Positions 42,764 through 53,757 of a stretch of 64,000 nt of DNA are shown here, in pieces. Numbering within the stretch: position 1 is the first letter of the stretch; every line of letters starts with the position of its first letter. Location of the stretch: positions 730,333-794,332 of the forward strand of contig NZ_SPVH01000002.1 in assembly GCF_004614235.1 (NCBI RefSeq), written 5' to 3'. This DNA is from Brevundimonas intermedia. Lineage in GTDB: Bacteria > Pseudomonadota > Alphaproteobacteria > Caulobacterales > Caulobacteraceae. The notes beneath the pieces were generated by a model. It was given only the letters and a program-made list of their open reading frames with translations. It was not told the origin of the DNA and did no database searches. A program made the position numbers and the translations under genes.

Positions 42764-44137
42764 ATGGCCTATCGCACTCTCAATCCGTTCACCGAACAGA
42801 CGCTTCAGGAATACCCCGAACATTCGGAGGACGCCGTGGAGACCGCCCTGGCCAAGGCCGACGCCGTCTTCCGCTCCGACTGGTCCCAGGGCGACATCCA
42901 GCCACGCCTCGCCGTGCTGAAGTCCCTGTCGGCCCTGCTGACCGAGAACCGAGACAGCCTGGCCCGCACCATCGCCGAGGAGATGGGCAAGCCCCTGGCC
43001 CAGGGGCAAGGCGAAATCGATCTGTGCGCAGGCATCGCCGCCTACTATGCCGAAAAGGCCGCCGACTTCCTCAAACCCCAGAAGATCGACAGCGAACTGG
43101 GCGAGGCCTGGGTCGAGTTCCATCCCGTCGGCGTGCTTCTGGCGGTCGAGCCGTGGAACTTCCCCATCTATCAACTGATACGCGTGGTCGCCCCCGCCAT
43201 CGCGGTCGGCAATCCGGTGCTCTACAAGCACGCGGGCATCGTGCCGCGCTGCGCCGCCCGCTTCGCCGAACTGGTCCAGGAAGCCGGCGCCCCTGAGGGC
43301 TTCGTCGCCAACCTCTACATCTCCTCGGACAAGGTCGCCGAACTGATCGGCGACGACCGCATCCAGGGCGTGGCCCTGACCGGGTCGGAGGGCGCCGGCG
43401 CCAAGGTCTCGGCCCGCGCATCGGAAATGCTGAAGAAGTCCACGCTGGAACTGGGCGGCAGCGACGTCTTCGTGGTGCTGGACGACGCCGACATCGAAAA
43501 GGCCGTCGCGGCGGGCGTCGAGGGTCGGCTGTCCAACGCCGGCCAGGTCTGCACCGGCTCCAAGCGTTTCATCGTGCAGAAGTCGGTCGCCGACGCCTTC
43601 ACCACCGGCTTCGTCGAGGGGATGAAGAGCGCCGTCATGGGCGACCCGCTGGATGAGGCCACCGTCCTGGGCCCGCTGTCGTCCGAGGACGCGCTGAAGA
43701 CCCTGACCAAACAGGTGGACGAGGCGGTCAAACACGGCGCCAAGGCGGTGATCGGCGGCAAGCCCGCCGACCGCACCGGCTTCTTCTACGAGCCCACCGT
43801 CCTGACCGACGTCGCCCGCGACAACCCGGCCTTCTATCAGGAGTTCTTCGGCCCCGTGGCCCAGGTCTTCGTGGTCGAGGATGATGATGCGGTCGTGGCC
43901 CTGGCCAACGATTCCCGCTTCGGCCTGGGCGGGTCGATCTTCTCGGGCGACACGGCGCGCGCCCGCAAGCTGGCGTCGCGGATCGAGACCGGCATGGTGT
44001 TCATCAACACCACCACGACCTCCATGCCCGAACTGCCGTTCGGCGGGATCAAACGCTCGGGCTTCGGCCGCGAGCTGGGCGATGTCGGCATCAAGGAGTT
44101 CGTGAACCGCAAGCTGGTGGTCGTCAGCGCCGACTGA
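42764..44137 (+). CDS. NAD(P)-dependent succinate-semialdehyde dehydrogenase (Sad/YneI-like)
   Basis: The 457-residue aldehyde dehydrogenase lacks the N-terminal extension of GabD and matches the short Sad/YneI type. Motifs in order are GVLLAVEPWNFPIYQL (cofactor-binding PWNFP), VALTGSEGAGAKVSA, catalytic Glu in STLELGGSDVFVVLDDADIE, catalytic Cys in SNAGQVCTGSKRF, FFGPVAQVFVV and LPFGGIKRSGFGRELG. The usual substrate is succinate semialdehyde from GABA or putrescine breakdown, but substrate preference is inferred. It converges on acnA with a terminator between. Confidence 0.9.
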   Translation: MAYRTLNPFTEQTLQEYPEHSEDAVETALAKADAVFRSDWSQGDIQPRLAVLKSLSALLTENRDSLARTIAEEMGKPLAQGQGEIDLCAGIAAYYAEKAADFLKPQKIDSELGEAWVEFHPVGVLLAVEPWNFPIYQLIRVVAPAIAVGNPVLYKHAGIVPRCAARFAELVQEAGAPEGFVANLYISSDKVAELIGDDRIQGVALTGSEGAGAKVSARASEMLKKSTLELGGSDVFVVLDDADIEKAVAAGVEGRLSNAGQVCTGSKRFIVQKSVADAFTTGFVEGMKSAVMGDPLDEATVLGPLSSEDALKTLTKQVDEAVKHGAKAVIGGKPADRTGFFYEPTVLTDVARDNPAFYQEFFGPVAQVFVVEDDDAVVALANDSRFGLGGSIFSGDTARARKLASRIETGMVFINTTTTSMPELPFGGIKRSGFGRELGDVGIKEFVNRKLVVVSAD

Positions 44138-44156
44138 CCCCACCCCTCGCCAAAGC

Positions 44157-44188
44157 AAAGGGCCGGCGGATCGCTCCGCCGGCCCTTT
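44157..44188. terminator. Bidirectional terminator between the aldehyde dehydrogenase and acnA
   Basis: A perfect 14-bp stem (44157-44170 with 44175-44188, AAAGGGCCGGCGGA in the left strand) has a TCGC loop and A/T runs at both ends, as expected between convergent genes. Confidence 0.9.
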
Positions 44189-44210
44189 CTTCATCTCAAC
44201 GAACCGTCGC

Positions 44211-46937
<2,727 letters not shown>

Positions 46938-47146
46938 GGAGTCTTCCTCTGGTCAGCGCCGCCCGACAATCCGGTTGCGCCTTCGCGCGACAGACGCAGC
47001 GGCTCACAGGGCCCCTGCGCGCGCGGCGAAAGCCTGCTGCGGCGACCGTGCCTATAGCTCCACGGGATCGCACCGTCCATGTGTCCACACCCTCGACAGG
47101 GACATTGAGAAGGGTTCGCAGATTCCGCGAACCTGGCGGGGCATAG

Positions 47147-47770
47147 ATGATCCACACCCTCACCCTCTCCGACCTGACCGTCTCGCGCGGCGAGCGGAGG
47201 CTGTTCCACGACCTCGACCTGACCCTGCGCGCCGGCGAGGTCCTGGCCCTGACGGGCGCGAACGGCGCGGGCAAGACCAGCCTGTTGCGCGCCATCGCGG
47301 GCCTGCTGCGCCCCGATGCGGGAACGGTCGGTTTCCAGGACGGCGACGGCAATCCGCTGGACGAGCGGCAGGCGCGTGGCCGCGAGGTCCATTTCCTCGG
47401 TCATCTGGATGGACTGAAGGGCGGCCGCACGGCCCGTGAGGAGCTGGGCTTTCAGTGCGACTGGCTGGGTCACACCCAGTATGGCCTCGATCACGCCGTC
47501 GAGGCCTTCGGCCTGAAGCCCCTGCTGGATCTGGAGGTGCGGCGTCTCTCCGCCGGTCAGCGCCGTCGCCTGGCCATGGGGCGGCTGGTCGGATCGCCAC
47601 GCGCCCTGTGGTTGCTGGACGAGCCTATGGCGCCGCTCGACGCCCGCTGGCGCGAGGCCTTCGCCGAACAGATGCAGCGCCATCTCGACGCCGACGGCCT
47701 GATCGTCGCCGCCGTCCACGACCCCCTGCCCCTGCCGACCCGCACGCTGGACCTGGGGGCACTGACATGA
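47147..47770 (+). CDS. ccmA: Cytochrome c maturation ABC ATPase CcmA
   Basis: The 207-residue ATPase of the CcmABCDE haem-handling complex contains Walker A LTGANGAGKTSLLRAIAGLL, the signature VRRLSAGQRRRLAMGRL and Walker B PRALWLLDEPMAPLD. It drives release of holo-CcmE from CcmC/D rather than haem export itself. Its stop overlaps the ccmB start (ATGA), the first step of a tightly packed operon ccmA-ccmB-ccmC-ccmD-dsbE. Confidence 0.96.
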   Translation: MIHTLTLSDLTVSRGERRLFHDLDLTLRAGEVLALTGANGAGKTSLLRAIAGLLRPDAGTVGFQDGDGNPLDERQARGREVHFLGHLDGLKGGRTAREELGFQCDWLGHTQYGLDHAVEAFGLKPLLDLEVRRLSAGQRRRLAMGRLVGSPRALWLLDEPMAPLDARWREAFAEQMQRHLDADGLIVAAVHDPLPLPTRTLDLGALT

Positions 47771-48477
47771 GCCGCCGCGATCTCGATCAGGAACCGCGTC
47801 CGCCCGGCCTGCGCGGCGCCACGCGCGTCCTGCTGGAGCGCGAACTAGATCTGGCCTGGGGCGGGGGCGGGGGGCCGCTGCTGGCCTGCGGCTTCTTCGC
47901 CTGTCTGACCGCCATCCTGCCGCTGGCGGCCGGCGGCGATCCCCGCACTCTGGGTCCGGTCGCGGGCGGCGTCGCCTGGCTGGCCCTGGCCCTGGCGTCC
48001 CTGCTGTCGCTGGAGCGGCTGTTCGAGCGGGACATGGAGGACGGCGGCCTGGACCTGCTGGCGCTGGGCCATCTGTCGCTGGAGCAGGTCGTGCTGATCA
48101 AGGCCCTGGCCCAGTGGGTCGCCGTCGGCCTGCCGCTCGCCCTGACCGCCCCCGTCGCCGCCCTGGCCTTGGGGCTGCCGGCGTCGCTGACGCCGCTCGT
48201 CGCCCTGACGGCCCTGATCGGCGGCGCGGGCTTCGCCTTCACCGGCGCGCTGGGCGCGGCTCTAGCGCTGGGCGCCAAACGCGGCGGCCTGCTGATCGCC
48301 GTGGTCGTCCTGCCCCTGTTCATCCCGCCCGTGGTCTTCGGCGCCGGCGCCCTGGAACGCGCCGGATCGGATCAGCCCGTCGGCCCGGCCTTGGCCCTGC
48401 TTTGCGCCTACGTCCTGTTTGCCGCCGTCATCGCCCCCTTCGCCGGGGCGGCCGCCGTTCGGAACGCGCAAGGGTGA
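47767..48477 (+). CDS. ccmB: Cytochrome c maturation membrane protein CcmB
   Basis: The 236-residue protein has six membrane helices and is the permease partner of CcmA. CcmB features include LLERELDLAWGGGGGPLLACGFF at the N terminus (read as ELDLAWGGGGGP), LERLFERDMEDGGLDLLALG, in which the acidic LFExDxxDGxLDxL motif is characteristic, and VVVLPLFIPPVVFGAGAL. The start at 47767 (MSRRDLDQEPRPPG) overlaps the end of ccmA. Confidence 0.95.
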   Translation: MSRRDLDQEPRPPGLRGATRVLLERELDLAWGGGGGPLLACGFFACLTAILPLAAGGDPRTLGPVAGGVAWLALALASLLSLERLFERDMEDGGLDLLALGHLSLEQVVLIKALAQWVAVGLPLALTAPVAALALGLPASLTPLVALTALIGGAGFAFTGALGAALALGAKRGGLLIAVVVLPLFIPPVVFGAGALERAGSDQPVGPALALLCAYVLFAAVIAPFAGAAAVRNAQG

Positions 48478-48516
48478 GCTTGCCCGTCGCCCCTTCGCCG
48501 CGTAAGCGCTGAACCG

Positions 48517-49236
48517 ATGTTCGGCCTGTCCAATCCGCAGCGCTTCATGGCCTTCACCGGCCCGTTGACGCCCGTTCTGTGGGGCCTCGCCGCCTTGCTG
48601 CTGGGCGTCGGCGCCTGGCTCAGCTTCTCCGTCCCGGCCGATTATCAGCAGGGCGACACGGTGCGGATCATGTTCGTCCATGTGCCGGCCGCCGTTTGGG
48701 GCCTAGGCGCCTATGCGGCCCTGGGCGTCTCCAGCTTCTTCGCCCTGGTGTTCCGCCATGCCTTGGCCGACGCCGCCGCCCGCGCCGCCGCCCTGCCGGG
48801 CGCGGCCTTCACGGCGCTCGCCCTGTTCACCGGCTCGCTGTGGGGCCAGCCGATGTGGGGGACCTGGTGGGTGTGGGACGCGCGCTTGACCAGCGTGCTG
48901 GTGCTGTTCCTCTTCTACCTCGGCTATATGGCGCTGAGGGCCTCGATCGACGATGAGCAGAAGGCCGGACGCGCCGCCGCTGTCCTGGGTCTCGTCGGCC
49001 TGATCAACCTGCCGATCGTCAAATTCTCGGTCGATTGGTGGAACACCCTGCATCAGCCCGCCAGCTTCCTGACCCCCGGATCGTCGGGCCTGGACCCGGT
49101 CTATCTGGCGCCCTTCCTGACCATGCTGGCGGCCTATGGCGCGCTGTTCGCGGCGCTTTGGCTGACCGCCATCCGCACCGAAATCCGCCGCCGCCGCGTC
49201 ATGACCCTGCGCGCCCGCCAAGCCCAGGAAGCCTAA
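48517..49236 (+). CDS. ccmC: Cytochrome c maturation haem-delivery protein CcmC
   Basis: The 239-residue protein has six helices and the tryptophan-rich WWD signature GQPMWGTWWVWDARLTSVLVL that holds haem for attachment to CcmE (core MWGTWWVWDARL). Both flanking periplasmic haem-ligand histidines are present, in IMFVHVPAAVWG and WWNTLHQPASF. It follows ccmB after 39 bases. Confidence 0.97.
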   Translation: MFGLSNPQRFMAFTGPLTPVLWGLAALLLGVGAWLSFSVPADYQQGDTVRIMFVHVPAAVWGLGAYAALGVSSFFALVFRHALADAAARAAALPGAAFTALALFTGSLWGQPMWGTWWVWDARLTSVLVLFLFYLGYMALRASIDDEQKAGRAAAVLGLVGLINLPIVKFSVDWWNTLHQPASFLTPGSSGLDPVYLAPFLTMLAAYGALFAALWLTAIRTEIRRRRVMTLRARQAQEA

Positions 49237-49237
49237 G

Positions 49238-49489
49238 ATGCTCGACCTCGACATGACCCCCTACGCCGCCTTCGTCTGGCCCGCCTGGGGCGTCAGCGCC
49301 CTAGTCCTGGCCGCCCTGACCGCCCGCGCCGTCGTCGCCTCCCGCAAGTGGAAGCGTGAGCTCGCACGGCTGGAGGCGGACCCGACACCGGAAGCCGCAG
49401 ACACCAATCGCCCTCAAGTCGCGCGTAGCGCGATAGGGCCAAAAGAGCGTCCTCAAGCAGCGCAAGGCGCGGTAGGACCCAAAGAATGA
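49238..49489 (+). CDS. ccmD: Haem exporter small protein CcmD with a duplicated C-terminal tail
   Basis: CcmD is a one-helix protein that holds CcmC and holo-CcmE to CcmAB. The helix AAFVWPAWGVSALVLAALTARAVVA with the WPAWG-type start is typical (core FVWPAWGVSALVLAALTAR), followed by the basic SRKWKRELARLE helix. The tail is unusual: RPQVARSAIGPKE is followed directly by RPQAAQGAVGPKE, an in-frame tandem repeat of 13 residues that makes the protein longer than most CcmD. An ATG at 49253 is an alternative start. Its stop overlaps the dsbE start (ATGA). Confidence 0.88.
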   Translation: MLDLDMTPYAAFVWPAWGVSALVLAALTARAVVASRKWKRELARLEADPTPEAADTNRPQVARSAIGPKERPQAAQGAVGPKE

Positions 49490-50058
49490 ACCGCTGGCTG
49501 GCCCTTGTTCCGCTAGTCGTCCTCGCGGCGCTGGCGGCCCTGTTCGTCGGCTGGTCGCTGAAGCGCGACCCCGCCTTCAAGCCCGACGCCCTGGTCGGCC
49601 AGACCATTCCCGAGACCGTCCTGCCCCTGCTGTCGGGCGATCAGGCGGGACCGGGCAATCTGGATCTGAAGACCGCCGGCGTCGGTCGGCCCATGCTGGT
49701 CAATGTTTTCGCCTCGTGGTGCGCGCCGTGCCGGATCGAACACCCCAAGCTGCTGGCTCTGAAGGCGCGCGGCATCGCCGTCGTCGGCATCGCCTACAAG
49801 GACGAGCCGGTCGCCACCCGCGCCTTCCTGGACGAGCTGGGCGACCCCTATTCGATGGTTCTGGTGGATCGCGAGGGCCGCGCCGGTCTGGACCTGGGCA
49901 TCTCCGGCGTGCCCGAGACCTTCGCCGTCGATGCCATGGGCCGCATCACCGCCAAACAGTCCGGCCCCCTGCTGGACGACGCCGACATCGAGCGGCTGGT
50001 CGCCTCCATGCAGGCTCCGCCCCGTTCAGCACCCAAGCCAGCGCCTCGCCCTCAGTGA
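49486..50058 (+). CDS. dsbE: Thiol:disulfide interchange protein DsbE/CcmG
   Basis: The 190-residue protein has an N-terminal anchor (residues 3-25) and a periplasmic thioredoxin domain with active site FASWCAPCRIEHP (C79, C82). CcmG-specific features include the acidic GIAYKDEPVATRAFLDELGDPY insert and the GVPETFAVDAMGRI cis-proline strand. It reduces the CxxCH cysteines of apocytochrome c before haem ligation. It is the last ccm gene; ccmE, F and H must be elsewhere. Confidence 0.95.
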   Translation: MNRWLALVPLVVLAALAALFVGWSLKRDPAFKPDALVGQTIPETVLPLLSGDQAGPGNLDLKTAGVGRPMLVNVFASWCAPCRIEHPKLLALKARGIAVVGIAYKDEPVATRAFLDELGDPYSMVLVDREGRAGLDLGISGVPETFAVDAMGRITAKQSGPLLDDADIERLVASMQAPPRSAPKPAPRPQ

Positions 50059-50098
50059 TGCTTCCTACCGGCCGTTAACCCTTTTTCGAGGGTTTCCA

Positions 50099-50106
50099 TT
50101 AACCAT
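50099..50106. promoter_or_regulatory. Possible CtrA half-site TTAACCAT
   Basis: TTAACCAT lies seven bases before the start codon of the small protein at 50113, and another GTTAACC occurs at 50074-50080. Between them AACCCT/AGGGTT (50077-50082, 50089-50094) forms a short hairpin. TTAACCAT is a known CtrA half-site in Caulobacter; an 8-base match alone is weak evidence. Confidence 0.3.
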
Positions 50107-50112
50107 ACCGGC

Positions 50113-50376
50113 ATGAGCGCGATTCGCACCGGCCTGCCGCTGAACCTGCCCGCCCAGGGCCTCGATCTGCCGAGCGCGCGCAACGCCCAGGCGGCCTTCT
50201 TCCGCGCCGCCATGGACCAGGCGGCCGCCCCCAAGGCGCCCGCGCCGGCCGCCGCCGTCATGTCCTCGATCCGCACGGCCAACCCGGCCCGCCCTGTCGA
50301 GGTGCCGGCGGTCGCGCCTCAGCGCGAGGAGCCTCGCATCATGCGCCCCGGCTCCTACCTCGACATCCGGGTCTGA
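50113..50376 (+). CDS. Small protein of unknown function with RPGSYLDIRV C terminus
   Basis: The 87-residue product starts MSAIRTGLPLNLPAQGLDLP, has a helical middle (NAQAAFFRAAMDQAAAPKA), a Pro/Ala-rich linker and a conserved-looking ending EPRIMRPGSYLDIRV. There is no signal peptide or membrane helix. The short Leu/Pro-rich N terminus and fixed C terminus suggest a peptide that docks on a partner. I do not recognise a family. It converges on the M48 protease gene, with the stop codon touching the neighbour's stop. Confidence 0.6.
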   Translation: MSAIRTGLPLNLPAQGLDLPSARNAQAAFFRAAMDQAAAPKAPAPAAAVMSSIRTANPARPVEVPAVAPQREEPRIMRPGSYLDIRV

Positions 50377-51156
50377 TCAGTTCCAGCCGCGGCTGGCGAT
50401 ATACTGCTGAAGCATGTCGATCCGCGTCGCGTCCGACGGATGGGTCGAGGCGAACTGAGGCGTCTGGGTCTGGCGCTGCGCCGCCATCAGCCGCCACAGG
50501 GCGACGGCCTCCGACGGCTTGAACCCCGCCCCCGCCATATAGTCGACGCCCAGCCGGTCGGCCTCCAGCTCGTCACGCCGCGAATAGGGCAGCAGCAGTC
50601 CATATTGGGCCGCCAGCCCGCCATAGGCGTTCACGGCATCCCCATACCGCCCGGCTGCCCCGCCAACGGCCGCCAGACCGACGCTGGTCACCGTCTGGTT
50701 CGAGGCCCGCTCGGCGGCGTGGTTGGCGACGACGTGGCCGATCTCGTGACCGATGACGCTGGCCAGCTGGTCGTCATTCTGAACCAGGGCCAGCAGGCTG
50801 GTGGTCACGCCGATCTGACCGGACGGCAGGACGAAGGCGTTGGGACTGGCCTCGGTGAAGACCGCATAGTCCCAGGTCCGGTTCCCCAGGCCCGCCGTCT
50901 GCACCAGACGGTCGCCGACGCGCCGGATCCGATCCACCTGGGCGCCCGTCGTCATCACGCCCGGCTTGGCGATGGCCTCGCGCCACGCCGCCGTCGACTG
51001 CTGCGACAGGGCCGCATTGTCCACCAGCAGGAACTGGTTGCGCCCCAGCGCCTCGTTATAGGCGCAGGCCGACAGGGCCGAGGCCGAGGCCGCGACGGCG
51101 GCGGTCAGGACGAGGGCGGAACGGCGGGGCAGGATCACGAGCGGCCTCTTCGACAA
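50377..51156 (-). CDS. M48-family metalloprotease, lipoprotein (LoiP/YcaL-like)
   Basis: The 259-residue protein carries a lipoprotein signal ending ALSAC (lipid cysteine 31). The M48 catalytic motif is in QLASVIGHEIGHVVANHAAER, the third zinc ligand Glu in RRDELEADRLGVDYMAGAG, and GQIGVTTSLLALVQ precedes the active site. Proteases of this type (LoiP, YcaL, BepA without TPRs) act on misfolded outer-membrane proteins in the periplasm. The C-terminal FASTHPSDATRIDMLQQYI is typical of the family. Confidence 0.93.
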   Translation of the reverse strand: MSKRPLVILPRRSALVLTAAVAASASALSACAYNEALGRNQFLLVDNAALSQQSTAAWREAIAKPGVMTTGAQVDRIRRVGDRLVQTAGLGNRTWDYAVFTEASPNAFVLPSGQIGVTTSLLALVQNDDQLASVIGHEIGHVVANHAAERASNQTVTSVGLAAVGGAAGRYGDAVNAYGGLAAQYGLLLPYSRRDELEADRLGVDYMAGAGFKPSEAVALWRLMAAQRQTQTPQFASTHPSDATRIDMLQQYIASRGWN

Positions 51157-51203
51157 TTTGGGTCAGCCAAGCAAATCCCGACCGCCGGGTCCAGGTTCCG
51201 ACC

Positions 51204-52742
51204 TCAGTCCACCGGCGTCGCGCCCAGCAGCGTCCGACAGGCCTCGGCTTCCACCGCCAGCGCCGCCCGCTTCGCCTCGCCGAACCCGTCAAGAGTCTTG
51301 TACGGCATGGCCAAGCGCACATTGTCCCTCAGCCGGTGGCGATTGCGCTCCAGAAAGCCCCAGTACAGCCGGTTGAACGGACAGGCCGCATCGCCGCTCT
51401 TGCTCTTCACGTCATAGCGACAGGCCCCACAGTAGTCGCTCATCCGGTCGATATAGGCCCCTGAAGCCGCATAGGGTTTGGACCCCACGATCCCGCCGTC
51501 AGCGAACAGGGCCATGCCGCGCGTGTTGGGCATCTCCACCCATTCATAGGCGTCGGCGTAGACGCACATATACCAGTCGTCGACCGCATCGGGATGCACA
51601 CCCAGCAACAGGGCCAGGTTGCCCGTCACCATCAGCCGCTGGATGTGATGGGCATAGGCGTTGTCGCGTGTGGTCTTCACCACATCGGCGACGCACGCCA
51701 TGTCGGTCTCGCCGGACCAGTAGAACCAGGGCAGTTTGCGGTCCGCATCCAGGAAGTTGCGCGCCCGATATTCCGGCACCTTCAGCCAATAGATTCCCCG
51801 CACGAACTCGCGCCACCCCAGGATCTGGCGAATAAACCCCTCCACCGCATTCAGAGGCGCCCGCCCGGCGCGATAGACGGCCTCGGCCCGGCGACACACG
51901 TCCAGCGGATCCAGCAGACCCAGATTGATCGAGGTCGAGATCAGGCCGTGCCACATCCACGGCTGGTTTTCCGCCATCGCGTCCTGCCAGTCGCCGAAGG
52001 ACGGCAGGACCTCGGTCAGGAAGTGCGCCAGCGTCGTTTCCGCCTCGTCCGCCGTCGTCGACCAGCCGAACCCGTCCAGCGATCCGAAATGGTCGCCAAA
52101 CAGCCGCTCCACATCCGCCATCGCCTCGCGCGCCACGGCGTTGGGCGGGATGCGCAGCCGACCGGGCGGCGTCACGCCGTTCGTCAGCTTCTTTCGGTTC
52201 TCGGCGTCATAGTTCCAGCGCCCGCCCTCCGGCTGGGCCCCGTCCATCAATATGCCCGTCTCGCGCCGCATCTCGCGATAGAAGAACTCCATCCGCAGCT
52301 GCGACTTGCCCGAGGCCCAGCGTCGGAAGCGGTCGTGCGAGCTAATGAAGCGGCGATCCTCGCGGATCTCGACAGGCAGGCCCGCCCCCTCGGCGAAGGC
52401 CGCCAGATGCTCGGCCAGCCGCCACTCGCCGCATTCCGTCAGCACCACCGCCGCATAGGCACCGTCGCCCAGCGCGCGGGCCAGTTCGCCGGTGATCGAG
52501 CCTGTGTTGCCGGCATCGTCGATCCGCACATAGCGCACCCGCACGCCCCGCGCCGTCAGCCGCTCGGCATGGTTTCGCATAGCGGCGAAGACCAGGGCGA
52601 GCTTCTGCTTGTGATGCCGGACATAGGTCGCCTCGTCCCGCACCTCGGCCATCAGGACCGTGTCGATATCGGGGTCCAGCCCCTCCAGCGCCGACAGGTC
52701 GTCGGACAGCTGGTCGCCCAGCACCAGCCTAAGCACCGCCAT
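51204..52742 (-). CDS. phrB: Iron-sulfur bacterial cryptochrome/(6-4) photolyase, PhrB type
   Basis: The 512-residue protein belongs to the FeS-BCP photolyase group (deoxyribodipyrimidine photolyase-related). It opens LRLVLGDQLSDDLSALEG and has the MEFFYREMRRETGILM and GGRWNYDAENRKKL segments of this group. Four cysteines that hold the 4Fe-4S cluster are at residues 350 (MACVAD), 438 and 441 (YCGACRY) and 454 (AACPFN), the numbering I recall for Agrobacterium PhrB. Family members repair (6-4) photoproducts with FAD, a lumazine antenna and the cluster. The DCC protein gene lies three bases upstream, so the pair is an operon. Confidence 0.94.
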   Translation of the reverse strand: MAVLRLVLGDQLSDDLSALEGLDPDIDTVLMAEVRDEATYVRHHKQKLALVFAAMRNHAERLTARGVRVRYVRIDDAGNTGSITGELARALGDGAYAAVVLTECGEWRLAEHLAAFAEGAGLPVEIREDRRFISSHDRFRRWASGKSQLRMEFFYREMRRETGILMDGAQPEGGRWNYDAENRKKLTNGVTPPGRLRIPPNAVAREAMADVERLFGDHFGSLDGFGWSTTADEAETTLAHFLTEVLPSFGDWQDAMAENQPWMWHGLISTSINLGLLDPLDVCRRAEAVYRAGRAPLNAVEGFIRQILGWREFVRGIYWLKVPEYRARNFLDADRKLPWFYWSGETDMACVADVVKTTRDNAYAHHIQRLMVTGNLALLLGVHPDAVDDWYMCVYADAYEWVEMPNTRGMALFADGGIVGSKPYAASGAYIDRMSDYCGACRYDVKSKSGDAACPFNRLYWGFLERNRHRLRDNVRLAMPYKTLDGFGEAKRAALAVEAEACRTLLGATPVD

Positions 52743-52745
52743 GCG

Positions 52746-53099
52746 TCATCCCCACTTGCGGGCCAGAAACTGAAGACGCGGACGCACACGCAAAAAGAGC
52801 CGATACGCGCCTTCCAGCGCCGCAAGAACCACCGGAATACGCGCCGCCAGCCCGATGGGCCGCAGCAAGGGAATAGCCCGCCACATGGCCGCAAAGGCCG
52901 CCGCGCCGGACAGCAGCCGCCCATCCTCGCTGGCGTGGAACCGGGCGAGCAGGGCGTCGCGGTCGATGGGGCAGGTCGCGTCGCCCTTGTCCACATCGAT
53001 GAACCGGATCGCGCCCCGGCGATCCAGCCGACGCATCAGCGCGATCTCGCGACGACACAGGGGACAGCCTCCATCATACCAGACAAGCAATTGGGTCAT
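52746..53099 (-). CDS. DCC-family thioredoxin-like protein (DUF393)
   Basis: The 117-residue protein starts with the family signature LLVWYDGGCPLCRREIALM (C12 and C15), followed by IRFIDVDKGDATCPIDRDALLARFH. DCC proteins have a predicted thiol-disulfide oxidoreductase fold. It is directly upstream of the photolyase, often seen with this protein family, suggesting a redox or flavin/cluster-related service to the photolyase; that link is inference. C-terminal residues 85-117 are basic and hydrophobic. Confidence 0.9.
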   Translation of the reverse strand: MTQLLVWYDGGCPLCRREIALMRRLDRRGAIRFIDVDKGDATCPIDRDALLARFHASEDGRLLSGAAAFAAMWRAIPLLRPIGLAARIPVVLAALEGAYRLFLRVRPRLQFLARKWG

Positions 53100-53194
53100 C
53101 GACGTCGGGGGCTTTCGTGGACGTGGCGCGTGGTCGCCATGATATACGGGCGTCCTCTATAATCCGGATCGCACGCAGCCCCGACAGGTGTCCG

Positions 53195-53662
53195 ATGGAT
53201 GACGAAATGACCGACCGACGTCGATTGCCGCCGATCGCCCGTGTCCTGGGTTTCGCGGGCCTCCTGCCCCAGGCGGCGGCGGTCGCGGTCCTGATCGGAG
53301 GCGGGCCGGACGTGCGGTTCGCGGCCCTCAGCCTGGCCTATGCCTATGCCGCCCTGATCTTCAGCTTCCTGGGCGGGGTCTGGTGGGGCCTGGCCGCCAT
53401 GGCGCGAGGCGCAGCGCCGCGCTGGGTCTGGATCGCAGCCGTGCTTCCCTCCCTGCTGGCCCTGGCGACGGCCTGGCCCTGGGCGACCGGCCAAACCTGG
53501 CCCGGACCGTCCCTGGCCGCCCTGGGCGTCTTCATCGCCGCCAGCCTGATCGTCGATCTGAGGCTCAAGGCCGCAGGACTGACGCCGGAAGGGTGGTTGG
53601 CTCTGCGCATCCCACTGTCGCTGGGGCTTGGTCTTCTGACGGTGGTGGCCGGTCTGATTTGA
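53195..53662 (+). CDS. DUF3429-family membrane protein
   Basis: The 155-residue protein has five predicted helices: RVLGFAGLLPQAAAVAVLI, FAALSLAYAYAALIFSFLGG, WVWIAAVLPSLLALATAWPW, LAALGVFIAASLIVDL and the C-terminal LRIPLSLGLGLLTVVAGLI. SFLGGVWWGLA is the most conserved motif of DUF3429. Function is unknown. I start at the ATG at 53195 (MDDEMTDRRRLPP), preceded by AGGTG, instead of an upstream codon. It is the last chromosomal gene before the island. Confidence 0.8.
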   Translation: MDDEMTDRRRLPPIARVLGFAGLLPQAAAVAVLIGGGPDVRFAALSLAYAYAALIFSFLGGVWWGLAAMARGAAPRWVWIAAVLPSLLALATAWPWATGQTWPGPSLAALGVFIAASLIVDLRLKAAGLTPEGWLALRIPLSLGLGLLTVVAGLI

Positions 53663-53711
53663 CGGCGCTATCGCCGAAAGCGTGCGCGATCGCACACCGG
53701 GCAAAAAAATC

Positions 53712-53737
53712 GGGGCCTGCCGAGAACGACAGGCCCC
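53712..53737. terminator. Terminator after the DUF3429 gene
   Basis: GGGGCCTG at 53712-53719 pairs with CAGGCCCC at 53730-53737, with ATTTTATC after it and AAAAAAAT before it, so it can act in both directions. It would also end transcripts of the former tRNA-Gly. Confidence 0.8.
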
Positions 53738-53757
53738 TGATTTTATCAGTCTCGACT

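Noticed and set aside
50075..50102. Full CtrA site (TTAA-N7-TTAA)
   Set aside because: The two TTAA elements are 20 bases apart, not 7; only a half-site remains, reported with low confidence.
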